Origin: Costus lasius
Lineage: Eukaryota > Streptophyta > Magnoliopsida > Zingiberales > Costaceae
Length of the DNA: 64,000 bases
Direction of reading: 5' to 3'
Assembly (NCBI GenBank): GCA_027563935.2
Contig: JANVAS020000231.1
Coordinates: 14,402,001 to 14,466,000 of the forward strand
The notes under the pieces were generated by a model. The model had not been told where the DNA came from. It worked only from the letters and a program-made list of their open reading frames with translations, and did no database searches. This document shows, one piece after another, positions 54,167 to 64,000 of the stretch. Position 1 is the first letter of the stretch. Each line of letters opens with the position of its first letter. The position numbers were made by a program, and so were the translations under genes.

Positions 54167-55396
54167 AGTTTTTGGCGGCAATGCTAACTACCTAAAAGAA
54201 GGTCAATATTCCTTCAAAACAAACTAAAGTAACATGCTAACTACTTCTGCAGGGAATATGCCAAGGGATGGGGCGCATGAGCTAAGACTTTTGTGCTGTT
54301 GAACGGGCTGCCTTCAGTGGGCTACACCATTTCTGAGCACGCGACCATGAAGCAACAGAAGCGGCTGATCGTGGGCTGATTTTGAACATTAGTGGCGGTC
54401 TCTTGGGCCGAGTTGAGGACCCGGTTGTTGTAGCGGTCGGCGGTGGCTTCTTGTGGCGGCCCTCGAGGAAGAGATGCCATAGGAACGGGCTGGATGGACT
54501 CCGAAGATGCGGGTGAAGCCTCGTTGATGGAGCGGATGGGGCAAGTTGTGGCGGATGAGGGGCTTACCACCCCCACAAAACGGTCCGGGGGGTGCGAGGA
54601 CTGTTGCGAGCATCGAACGGGATGAAGAATGGCACCTTTAGACTTTCTGGGGCTGAATATGGCCTAGCCGTGATGGAGATCACGGGCGTGTTTGGCGTCT
54701 AGATGTCTGGTCGAGGCAGACATGGGTGGGGGCATGGGCGTGACTCTGGGCGTGTCAGCATTCACATTTTCTACAGTCCGTGTCACGGTCGTGCCCCTGG
54801 TCATGACCTGACCGTGTTGAGGTCGGGCGATTTTCACGGCAGAGCCATAATCTGGTTTACGAGCCATGATTCCTGGCCCAAAATCTACAGAATGTTGGTC
54901 CTAAATTACGGTGGGCCATAATGAATATTACAGGCCATAATTTGGCGCAGAGAATATGTAGTGTTTTCTGGCGATTTGGTCACGACCTGGCCATGTTGTC
55001 AAGACCGTGATCGTTGAGGTAAAATTCCACCGAACTCGTCACAGCGGGTGTCACGGGCGTGTCCAGGGCCATGCTTGCATTTGCATTCTTCCTCGATTGT
55101 GTCACGGCCGTGCTCTCTATCACGGCCTAGCCGTGTCTGGGTCGGCTAGGTCTTGCGGAGTCGGACACGGCTGGAGGAACGGGTGTGCAGGTGGTCTGCG
55201 GGCTCGTCACGGCCCGGCCGTGTTGAGGGCGGTAGATGGCCTTGCTGGGTGTCCACCTCAGGCCCTGGGGAGTCTCTCCAAGTGTCTTCTAGTGGAATTG
55301 GGTCATCCTCAATTGCGTCTATGACTCCGTCAGTGGTGGTGGCACTGAATCCAAAGGTGTGGGAGTGGCTTCAGTAGCTACATTTGGAGAGAGCTT
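54167..55396. other. Unassigned decayed retroelement DNA between Athila-like pieces
   Basis: It begins with PBS-like TGGCGGCAATGC (54173). Antisense frames around 54322-54613 look plausible but match nothing I recognise. 54690-55220 is rich in CACGGCCGTG-like palindromes. 55261-55289 antisense matches the tail of element D (two exact 12-mers with equal spacing). Probably remnants of one or more Gypsy elements. Confidence 0.5.
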
Positions 55397-56289
55397 CTAA
55401 TTTGCTTGATCATGGACCGTCGTCTTCTCTTTGTTAGGCAGTGGTAGTGTGGGAGCACCTAGTCCAAGAACTAAATAGTAGCTATCACCCTCTCTCACTA
55501 ACATCTTCATAGCCACACAAGACTCAATATCTATTCTTGTATTTCCCTTGGCTACTTCAATCCATGGCTCAACATTCAAGGAGAGGGCTATAGGAGTAAG
55601 AAAACCTCCTATGACAATAGCACCCTTCTTTGCCCTAGCAACTTTATCCAAGTGCTTGATAAAAAAGAAAGCCAAATCTACTGGGTACCCATGAAGCATT
55701 TATCAAAGAAAATAGAGTTCGGACTGACGTACCATACCAACACTATGTCCTCGTCCAAATATTGTATGAGCTAAAACACGATGCACATGTTTGATGCAAG
55801 GCTTTGAAATCCTGGTAGCCCTAGCTGTTAATGGTGAAAAGCTAGACTCCGATGTGATCTGATTCCAAAATGCATGCTCAATAATCCAACTAGTGGACTA
55901 GTCCTTCCTCCTCCCGGTAGATGAAAAATACCTATGATATCCCTAAGCGTGAGGCTCCTCTCCTCATTAGCCAAGCAAAAGGTAATCTCTCCCTCGGCTT
56001 GAAGATGGAATACTCATGTAATTCCATGTCCAGGCTGCTGAGAATTTCCAAAATCAATGGAAGGTAGGTCTGAGGTGAAATCTCAAAGAACTTCTTAGCT
56101 CTTATTTGATCAAACATCCAAAACACATCTTCGTAGAGCCCCAAAATCTCCAAAGTGCGCTTATCCGCGTACTTCGTGTTCACTAAACGTCTAGTAAGCA
56201 ACTGGTTGTATCTAGCCTCCTGTATCTCATCTCTAAACAAGATCCCATAAGCATTAGGAGGTGGAGCTAGTGTGGAGGTCTCAGTTGGT
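55397..56289 (-). pseudogene. Athila-type ORF1 remnant (antisense)
   Basis: Minus-strand frames at 56289-55932 (QEARYNQLLTRRLVNTKYAD, then ILGLYEDVFWMFDQ) and 55699-55397 (HLDKVARAKKGAIVIGGFLT) resemble the conserved ORF1 protein of Athila elements, whose function is unknown. Stops and frameshifts separate the pieces. The N-terminal side is cut by Athila LTR B at 56290. It runs opposite to the Athila elements on either side. Confidence in the family is moderate, from pattern memory only. Confidence 0.6.
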
Positions 56290-57789
56290 TGATGCATCGC
56301 ATTTTAGTAGTGATTTTCATAGTTATTTCATGCTAAATCTAGGCTTATTTTAACACTTTTATATTCATTATAGTCTTATTTCTTTCATATCTTCGGAATC
56401 TTCACTTTTTGGCACTTTTATTGAATTTCAAGTAAAAAGGCCCTTTTTTCGACATATTTTGAAGATTCTGAGGCCGCGGGACAATTTCTTGTGTGGAAAA
56501 CAGGCTGCCCATCAAATTTGGGCTTATTTGGAGTTAGCCTGATAATCACGGCCAGGTGAACCTCACGGGGTTCACCATCCCAGTCGCCAGCCTGCGTATC
56601 TCACAGAGAGCATCATGGCCGGGTGAACCCCAACGGGGTTCACCAGAATTCCATTTGGCCAAAAAACTATCCAGAACACATCATGGCCAGGTGAACCCAG
56701 CGAGGTTCACCGCGCTTCTTTCAGCCGAACCCTTAGAAGACATCACACCCAGGTGAACCCGGCGGGGTTCACCGTGATTCTAACCCAGGCTCGCGAGCGA
56801 CCCGACCCACACTCGGTTTTCCTTCGATTTCTCACTCGTTCGGAGTCCAAATTTGGCAAGTAAGGTGTCTATGGAAAGATCTTTTAGAGGCGAACGCATA
56901 GGATATAAAAGCCCCAATTTATTGCCCTAATCATTGAGCATTCACGCGAAGAAGCGGCATGGGCGGAAGAACTCGGCGACAGAGGCAATTTTTGGAGATT
57001 TTCGGAGATTGAGATACACGATCATCATGATTTCTTCAGGATTCCTTCGGTTCATCATCTCCTTTGATTCATTTTCTTATACTTTTCATTTCATTAAAAG
57101 AGAGATTTTGAGCGTTTCAATGACGATTGTAGCGTAAACCCTATTTCGGGGCTTGGTGGAAACCCTTTGATAATTTTAATTGCAAACTTTGTATCTATTT
57201 ATGTTATTTGGTATGAGTTGTGAGCATATTTTACTTTGACGTATTTATTTCATGGTTTTACCTTGGCCGAGTAATTTCGCGTGTTAGCCGTTACGATTCA
57301 TATCGAGAGAAGGATCATAACGGTCGAATCTCTGAGTAAAACTTGCGAAACCTCGACACGAGAGTGCTTGGTCCTCGCTCGAGGATTTCATAGTCTGCCA
57401 TAGAACTCATTGGGTTCGCCTTAGAATGATCCACCGTGAGAGTAGGAGGTCGGTCTATGACGAACACCGGGGTGTATCACTCGAGAGAGGGCATCATGTA
57501 CCCTAGGGTTAGACTCCTTGTGCAAAACCAATAAACCAAATAACTAATATCTTTCTTGTGCGGTTAAGACTATCATTGTGGTGGAAGCCGTAGCCCTGAA
57601 TTCTCTCTTATATCTTTTCTCTACCGAATTAGTTGAACTCGTTTGTTTTCGATTTCCGTCTTCAAAAACCCACATCTCGATTCGCCTAGCTAATAGGACT
57701 CGGACTTTCTAGTACTCAACCTTGCTCCCTGTGGGATTTGACATCTTTTGTATTACTGCGACATATCCGTGCACTTGCGGAGTGTGTCA
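56290..57789 (+). repeat. 5' LTR of Athila-like element B
   Basis: It starts TGATGCATCGCATTTTAG and ends GGAGTGTGTCA, 1500 bp. It inserts into the antisense ORF1 remnant. It contains four tandem hairpin units (56555-56773). Its 3' end resembles that of LTR A (ATATCCGTGCACTTG shared in near form). The TSD cannot be checked because the far end is off-window. Confidence 0.8.
56555..56773 (+). repeat. Four tandem perfect hairpins in LTR B
   Basis: Stems GGTGAACC/GGTTCACC at 56555-56576 (8 bp, loop TCACGG), 56622-56644 (10 bp, loop AAC), 56690-56711 (8 bp) and 56752-56773 (9 bp, loop GGCG). Unit spacing is 67, 68 and 62 bp. Each is preceded by an ATCA(C/T)GGCC-like block or a variant of it. Confidence 0.93.
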
Positions 57790-57795
57790 AGTTTT

Positions 57796-57813
57796 TGGCG
57801 CCATTGCCAGGGA
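57796..57813 (+). other. Primer-binding site of Athila-like element B
   Basis: TGGCGCCATTGCCAGGGA, seven bases after the LTR end, matches the TGGCGCCGTTGCC type used by plant Athila/Tat elements (tRNA-Asp type as I recall). Confidence 0.85.
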
Positions 57814-57950
57814 GCAACATTTGATATTAGTATATTTTTGAGAATTTGTAGACTAGGCTTTAGGTTAGTTTTTCTTTATTGTACTGCTATTTACTTATTC
57901 TCTTTGCTTACTCGCTGTCTTAGAACTTTATAATTTTTACTGACCATTTT

Positions 57951-60029
57951 ATGCAAAGAAGTTCTAGGGCAGAAGCACTCATTGATATTGACCCTGAGAT
58001 CGAGCGCAGCTTCAGGTTGAGAAGAAAACAAAATCAAATTCTGAAGAGAGAAATCATGAACCATCCTAGAGGAGAAAGTCAGATGGAACACATTCAACTC
58101 GAAGTGAACAATGAACGAGCACAACAACCAATGGCCAACAATTATAACAACAACAGGACATTGAAGGATTATTCTACTCCCTACACTTATGGTTTCCAAT
58201 GAGGGATTGCTAGGCCTGTTGTTGAGGCCAACAATTTTGAAATAAAACCTGCTCTTCTTTCTATGGTGCAACAGAATCAGTTTGGTGGTTCTCCTCTTGA
58301 GGACCCCTACATGCACCTTTCTATTTTTCTAGAATATTGCGATATGTTGAAAATTAATGGAGTGTCTACTGATGCTATCAGGTTGCGACTATTTCCCTTC
58401 TCCCTGAGGGATAGGGCGAGAGCTTGGCTGCACACACTACCTGCTGCTTCGATAAGAACATGGACAAAGCTTTCTCAAGCCTTTCTCTCCAAGTACTTCC
58501 CTCCATCAAAAACAATCCAATTGCGAAATCAGATAACGAGCTTCATGCAAAAGGATGGAGAGTCTCTATACGAAGCCTGGGAGAGGTTTAAGGAGCTCCA
58601 AAGGATGTGTCCACATCATGGAGTTGAGACTTGGGTTTTGATCCAAACGTTCTACAGCAGTTTGGATTACAACACAAGGCTTACAGTGGACGCTGCAGTA
58701 GGAGGCGCTTTGATGAATAGGAGAGTTGAGGATACAATGCACATTCTCGAGGACATGGCGATTAACCATCACCAATGGACATCTGAGAGAGGTACTTCTA
58801 CTAAGAAGTCAGGTAAGTATGACCTAGACTCTCTTTCTGCACTTACAGCTAAGGTGGATAATTTGACTAGAAAGCTTGATTCTTGGTCTGGTAATTCTAT
58901 GGATATTAATGCTATTTCTTGTGAGGTCTGTGGAGTTATAGGTCATGCTGGAGCAGATTGCTAGGTGGGAGATGGACAGATGACTGCGGCGCATCTTGAG
59001 CAATTGAATGCAGTTGGAAATTTCAACCAGAACAACAACCCTTATTCCAACTACTACAATCCAGGATGGCGCAACCATCCAAATTTCTCTTACCGGACAA
59101 CTCAGCCAATACAACCCGGACAAGTACCACCACAGCAAACACAGCCCCCACAAGGAAACTTTAGGCAACCCCAACAGAACAACTTCAGACCACCAGGATT
59201 CCAAGCTAGAAACTATAATGCACCGCCACCACCGCAGCAACAGCCAAGACCGAACAATGATTCAAATCTGGGCAAGCAACTTGAAGGACTTACAGACATG
59301 ATGAAGATGATGATGACCAGGATGGATTCCCTAGAGACACACAATAAGATGCTAGAGAGCCAGCTAGCCCAGCAAGCTAGCTCATCTTCCAGAGCACCAG
59401 GGAAGTTACCATCCCAGCCTGAGGTAAATCCGAGGGAGCAGTGCAATGCAATCTCCACTCGGAGCGGCAAGCAATTGGAAGACCCGAAGATGCCGACAGA
59501 TGATAGGATAGAAGAGTCAGTACCAGAACCTGTGGAACCGCATACTGATGTGACACCGATGGCATCTGAACCAGCTGAAGAGGAGTGGCCCTATGTGGGA
59601 CCGCCAGCATATAAGCCACCGATTCCCTTTCCACAGAAGCTTGTCAAGGCTAAATTGGACAAGCAGTTTGGTAAGTTTTTAGAGGTTTTGAAGAAACTCC
59701 ACATTAACATCCCTTTTGTGGATGCTCTTTCGCAGATGCCGACTTATGCAAAATTTCTGAAAGACATTTTATCAAACAAGAGGAAGCTAGAGGATCAAGG
59801 GACCGTTGCACTTACTGAGGAGTGCAACGCCATCATTCAGAACAAGCTCCCTCAAAAGCTTAAAGACCCCGGCAGTTTTTCCATACCCTGCCAGATTGGG
59901 GAGATGTCTTTTCAGAGGGCTCTGTACGACTTAGGAGCGAGCGTTAGCCTCATGCCACTTTCACTTTGTAAAAGGCTAGACTTAGGGGATTTGCATCCAA
60001 CTAACATTTCTATACAGCTTGCAGACTAA
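57951..60029 (+). pseudogene. Athila-like gag (element B) with three in-frame stops
   Basis: The start at 57951 (MQRSSRAEAL) follows the PBS by about 140 bp. The gag core ([13 protein letters not shown], then [16 protein letters not shown]) lies at 58280-58450. The knuckle [14 protein letters not shown] ends at 58961. A Q/P/N-rich linker follows, then a protease-like segment (ALYDLGASVSLMP) near 59920-59960. Stops are TGA 58200-58202, TAG 58962-58964 and TAA 60027-60029. All three are compatible with C-to-T change of CGA, CAG or CAA/CGA codons. Without them the frame would run into pol. Confidence 0.85.
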
Positions 60030-60032
60030 TCT

Positions 60033-62265
60033 ATGCGTTACCCAGTTGGTATTTTAGAGGACGTACCTGTTAAAGTAGGGGACTACTTTATTCCTGCCAA
60101 CTTTATTGTATTGGAAATTGATGAGGATGATAGGCTCCCGATCATTCTGGGGAGACCTTTTCATGCCACTGTTGGCGCTGTCATGGATGTCAAGAATGAG
60201 AAACTGACCTTGAACATCTGTGGCAGTGCCATTCAATTTGATCTTACTAATACTTTGAAAAAACCTTCTCTTGCAGGTACGTGCTGCAAGGTGGACATTG
60301 TGGAGAAAGCCACGCAGGATATTGAGCCGCCTAAAAGAGAAGTGGAGCCACTTGATCTAGTTATGACAAACACTGATGACGACGGTGATGAAGGAGAAGC
60401 TGAGGAATATGTTGCGCTGCTAGAGGCTGATGCAAGCCAGGATGACAGAAAAGAGGAGAACCAAGGGCAGCAGAATATTGAACTCAAAAGCTTGCCCAAC
60501 ACCCTGCGATATGAGTTTCTGGGTGAAAATTCTACATACCCAGTGATTGTCAGTGCGGCGTTGGATAAGGAGCAGACCGAATTATTGCTTAATGAACTTC
60601 GCCTCCATAGGAAGGTAATAGGTTACTCATTAGATGACATAAAGGGGATTGACCCTTCTGTTTGCATGCACAGGATCCTATTGGAAGACAACTGCAAACC
60701 TTCCGTGGAGTTCCAGCGCCGACTAAACCCGCATCTGAAGGATGTAGTGAAGAAAGAAGTGCTCAAGCTATTAGACGCCAGAGTTATTTATCCAATCTCA
60801 GACAGCTCTTGGGTGAGTCCCGTACATGTTGTACCCAAGAAGGGCGGCGTCACAGTGATAAAGACCAAGGCAAACGAGCTGATACCTACACACATGGTCA
60901 CAGGACATAGAATGTGCATAGATTACAGGAAGTTGAATTCGGCCACGCGAAAGGATCATTTCCCTCTTCCATTCATAGATCAGATGTTAGACAGATTGGC
61001 GCATAATTCTTATTTTTATTTTTTGGATGGCTTTTCAGGTTTCTTCCAGATCCCCATCCACCCGGATGACGAGGAGAAAACAACTTTCATGTGTCCCTAC
61101 AGTACATATGTGTATCGAAGAATGCCCTTTGGCCTCTGCAATGCTCCCGCGACCTTTCAGCGAGCAATGATGACCATATTTTCTGATTTTAACGAAGAAT
61201 TCATGGACATATTTATGGACGATTTTTCTATATATGGTTCTTCATTTCATCACTGCTTGTCTCATTTATCTAAGGTTTTGCAGAGGTGCGAAGAGGTAAA
61301 CCTAGTCTTGAACTGGGAAAAGTGCCACTTCATGGTCAAGGAAGGAATTGTCCTTAGGCACCTAGTGTATGAACGAGGGATAGAGGTGGACAGAGCAAAG
61401 ATTGAAGTCATTGAACATCTCAAGTCGCCTACATCAGTGAAGGGGATCAGAAGCTTTCTTGGACATGCCGGCTTCTACAGAAGATTTATTAAAGATTTTT
61501 CTAAGATAGCTCGCCCCTTAACTGCTCTGCTTGCTAAAGATACTATGTTTTGCTTTGACAGGGACTACGAGGAAGCCTTTTCTAAACTCAAGGATGCATT
61601 AATCTCTGCTCCAATAATTCAACCACCAGATTGGTCGCTACCTTTTGAGCTGATGTGTGATGCTAGCGACCAAGCTGTTGGGGCAGTCTTAGGACAGAGG
61701 AAGGACAAGAAGCTTCACGCCATCTATTATGCCAGTCGCACGCTCGACGACGCTCAGATAAATTATGCGACTACAGAGAAGGAGCTGCTAGCGATTGTCT
61801 TTGCTTTTGATAAGTTTTGCTCCTATCTTGTTAATTCAAAAATAATCGTGTTTACTGATCATGCAGCCATAAAATACCTCATTAACAAGAAAGACGCAAA
61901 ACCAAGGCTCATCCGATGGATCCTCCTCTTGCAAAAATTCGACATAGAAATCAGAGACAAGAAGGGGAGTGAAACTCTGGTGGCTGAACATCTTTCCAAA
62001 CTTGACCGCAGCGCGAACAAAGAAATTGATGCAGAATTAGAGATTAACGATACATTACCTGAAGAGCACCTTTATGCCTTATTAGATCAACAAGTCCCAT
62101 GGTATGCAGATTTTGTTAATTACATCATGTCTAACATCTTTCCTCCAGACCTCACTTTTCAGAGGAAGAAGCGGTTTCTACATGATGTAAAGTTTTATTA
62201 TTGGGATGAGCCATATCTATACCGAAGGTGTGCGGACAGATTGTACAGACGATGCATGCCCGAAG
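60033..62265 (+). pseudogene. Athila-like pol (element B): protease end, reverse transcriptase, RNase H; integrase split
   Basis: In frame with gag. It begins [15 protein letters not shown] (protease C-terminal part), then [14 protein letters not shown], then [24 protein letters not shown] and the catalytic FMDD near 61212. RNase H has [13 protein letters not shown], then [12 protein letters not shown]. The frame is open to the solo LTR insertion at 62266. It resumes at 63951 with the integrase H-x3-H region (THCHASPYGG). The open frame seen from 62266 to 62300 is LTR sequence, not pol. Confidence 0.9.
62261..62265. repeat. Target-site duplication cgaag (left copy; right copy 63946-63950)
   Basis: 5-bp duplication flanking a single LTR, which identifies it as a solo LTR. 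Confidence 0.96.
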
Positions 62266-63945
62266 TGAAGGTTCCCTTAGACAAGGGGGCGAAACCCTAG
62301 ATAGGCGCATGTTATATTTTAAGCAGCGGAAAGGGGGTTTCTTGGGATCTTTTCTATGCATGTAATATAATCAACTTAAATCGATTGTATACAAGAGATA
62401 GAACCATACCAATGCCATTTGTTGGATGGCGTCTAGGAAGAAGAAAGTGAAGTCGCTTTCCTCCAAACGGTTCGCACACAAGAAGATCTATGCGCTTACT
62501 CCCTTCGGTACACCTTGTGCTAGCAAAGTTCCTTGGTGTCTTTGTTCGTGTGAGAAGGGAAGAAGAACGTCTTGCTTGCTCAGTCCTCGACTCTCCAAAG
62601 CGTGAAGAAGAACTTCCACGAGAGGAGGCGACAGGAAAAGGAGTGAGGCGACAAGAGATGCGCTCTACCCAAAACATGGAGGCGTGGTTGCTAAAAATAA
62701 CCAACCTTACTCTTTCATGCGATCATGTGTTCATGCGCTCATGAACCAATCGCATTTTCCTCTCCCCTCTTTGAACCAAGCGCTCATATCATGAGCCGGT
62801 TCAACTAGGTCTGGTTCATAGACCAATTAACCCAAGCAATTAGTCCAGATCACATTAAACCCTAAGGCTCTTGATCTGACCGTTGATCTCTTGATGCTCC
62901 TGATCTCACTGATCTAGCATCCATTCTCTCGATCGAAGCTTACCGATCTCAAGCCCTAATCAATCAAACATGATTAGACCAGATCTCACTCACAATCAGA
63001 GATTAAGTCCCTTTAAACTGAACCCAAATAATTCAGTCCACACGATCTGACTTAAGTAAGCCATATCATCAAATTGTGCGACCCTAAGGGTTTCCTTTAA
63101 ATGTCGGTAACGATAACTTACGTTATCACGATCAGTGAGGGGTATCTAGCAACACATCACTGTCTCCCGATATAAAGGAAAGAGTCTTCCAAGACTACAC
63201 CCAAATCACAGCACAAGTGTGAATCCAACTCACAAGGCATGCATATTTCCTTTGCCACTGGATGTTCTTATTGGACAAGCGTGTCAAGCTTGTAGTTCCA
63301 ATATGATGAGCATGATTAAAACAGATGAACACAGTCACCTGGGTATGGCCATACACTTTCTCAATCATCTCATCCAGGGGGCCCCTTTAGAACATCACAC
63401 TCCAATTAAGGAGACGGCAATCCTATATCTATCACTAGTGCCCTAACCTGATTCAAGCTCACCATCCAAGATAGTCTATAATCATTATGTTTCAAATGAT
63501 ATTGAACTACCTCAAAACAATGACAATCATCATTTAGAAAACACAAGTGATCTCAAGTCAGAGGAAATGTGCCACTTGTTACATTCAAGGATTATTCATA
63601 TTGTGACAACCAATTGAATATCCTAGTAGGGTCTGTCCAATACATCCAATGTACCCATGAGTCTACATCTTATTCCATGCTCGAAGCATCCTATAAGATT
63701 AGAGCACATATTAGTCTCAATCATATCAAGGCTGTCTCATGTTCACCAAAATATCTCGACTAAGGACTTTACAGCATGTCAGCCCAGCTGAACAGCTTTG
63801 AGACATTATTCAGAAGTACACTTATTGCAGCAGATAACATAACAAACTGAATAACAACCATGCCTTTATAAACATAAGAGTTTATTACATGATACTGATA
63901 CAATCCCAAGGCCTCAAACATTAGCCTTAAGGGCATACCCCAACA
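62266..63945 (-). mobile_element. Solo LTR of a family-1 Copia (minus strand)
   Basis: 1680 bp. It runs from TGAAGGTTCCC to ATACCCCAACA on the plus strand and is flanked by cgaag duplications with no internal element sequence. Such structures arise by recombination between the two LTRs of one element. It keeps ATGGCATTG/GTATGG (62418 to 62404, minus strand), the start-plus-donor motif of family 1. The terminal stem is CCCTT-GTCT-AAGGG. Confidence 0.96.
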
Positions 63946-63950
63946 CGAAG

Positions 63951-64000
63951 AGGGGATACAAGATGTGTTGACCCATTGCCATGCTTCGCCTTATGGAGGG
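63951..64000 (+). pseudogene. Athila-like integrase start (element B), cut by the window edge
   Basis: It continues the pol frame after the solo LTR: GIQDVLTHCHASPYGG supplies the H-x3-H half of the integrase zinc-binding region. The rest is off-window. Confidence 0.85.

Larger units (their letters stand above)
56290..64000 (+). mobile_element. Athila-like Gypsy element B, running off the window, with a solo LTR inserted
   Basis: 5' LTR 56290-57789, PBS 57796, gag 57951-60029, and pol from 60033, interrupted by the family-1 solo LTR 62266-63945 and resuming at 63951. Integrase and the 3' LTR lie to the right. Athila placement rests on the RT segments ([24 protein letters not shown]), the long gag and the PBS type. 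Confidence 0.88.

Noticed and set aside
54322..54613. Overlapping minus-strand frames of 74 and 84 residues as a host gene
   Set aside because: No recognisable domain, surrounded by decayed Gypsy DNA. Kept only as part of the unassigned region.
1..64000. An undescribed defence, metabolic or signalling gene system
   Set aside because: Every long open frame belongs to a retrotransposon polyprotein or its antisense. I see no cluster of other genes.

Overview
This window looks like plant (flowering-plant type) intergenic heterochromatin. It is built almost entirely from LTR retrotransposons inserted into one another. I find no host protein gene, rRNA, complete tRNA gene, CRISPR array or bacterial-type operon. 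The organism call rests on the families present: long-LTR Ty1/copia elements primed by initiator-Met tRNA, a Tekay/Del-like chromovirus, a second chromovirus-like Gypsy, and Athila-like Gypsy elements with a plant-type PBS.

Layout. The oldest layer on the left is a decayed Ty3/Gypsy element (D; visible from 36745 to 41784 and from 50958 to about 51.9 kb). A minus-strand Copia of family 2 (outer; 1525-2733, 32087-36744) abuts its left end. That Copia is interrupted by a family-1 Copia LTR (1-1524, cut by the window edge) and by a second, plus-strand family-2 Copia (2734-32086, TSD cttct). The 3' LTR of that inner Copia is split by a minus-strand family-1 Copia (10244-30408, TSD atact). The leader of that element is in turn split by a plus-strand Tekay-like Gypsy (17047-28009, TSD actca). 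Element D is also split on its right by a plus-strand family-1 Copia (41785-50957, TSD gtgcg). From 52.3 kb to the end lie Athila-like pieces: an LTR (52312-54166) with PPT-like sequence on its left and PBS-like sequence on its right, an antisense Athila ORF1 remnant (about 55.4-56.3 kb), and an Athila element with 5' LTR, PBS, gag and pol (56290 onward). The pol of that last element is split by a family-1 solo LTR (62266-63945, TSD cgaag).

How the parts work together. Each full-length Copia has LTR, PBS, a long structured leader, gag-protease-integrase-RT-RNase H, PPT and LTR. The minus-strand family-1 copy keeps an uninterrupted 1294-residue Gag-Pol and is the only plausible autonomous element. 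The others carry in-frame stops or frameshifts, many of which look like C-to-T or G-to-A transitions. The most unusual signals are in the two Copia families' leaders. Both have a predicted intron from a donor 144-155 nt inside the LTR end to an acceptor just upstream of gag, which would remove the PBS and a three-hairpin module. The hairpins keep their spacing and show compensatory base changes between families.

Limits: boundaries were read by eye from terminal TG/CA, matching LTR lengths and TSDs. Clade names come from motif recognition, not from alignment or phylogeny.
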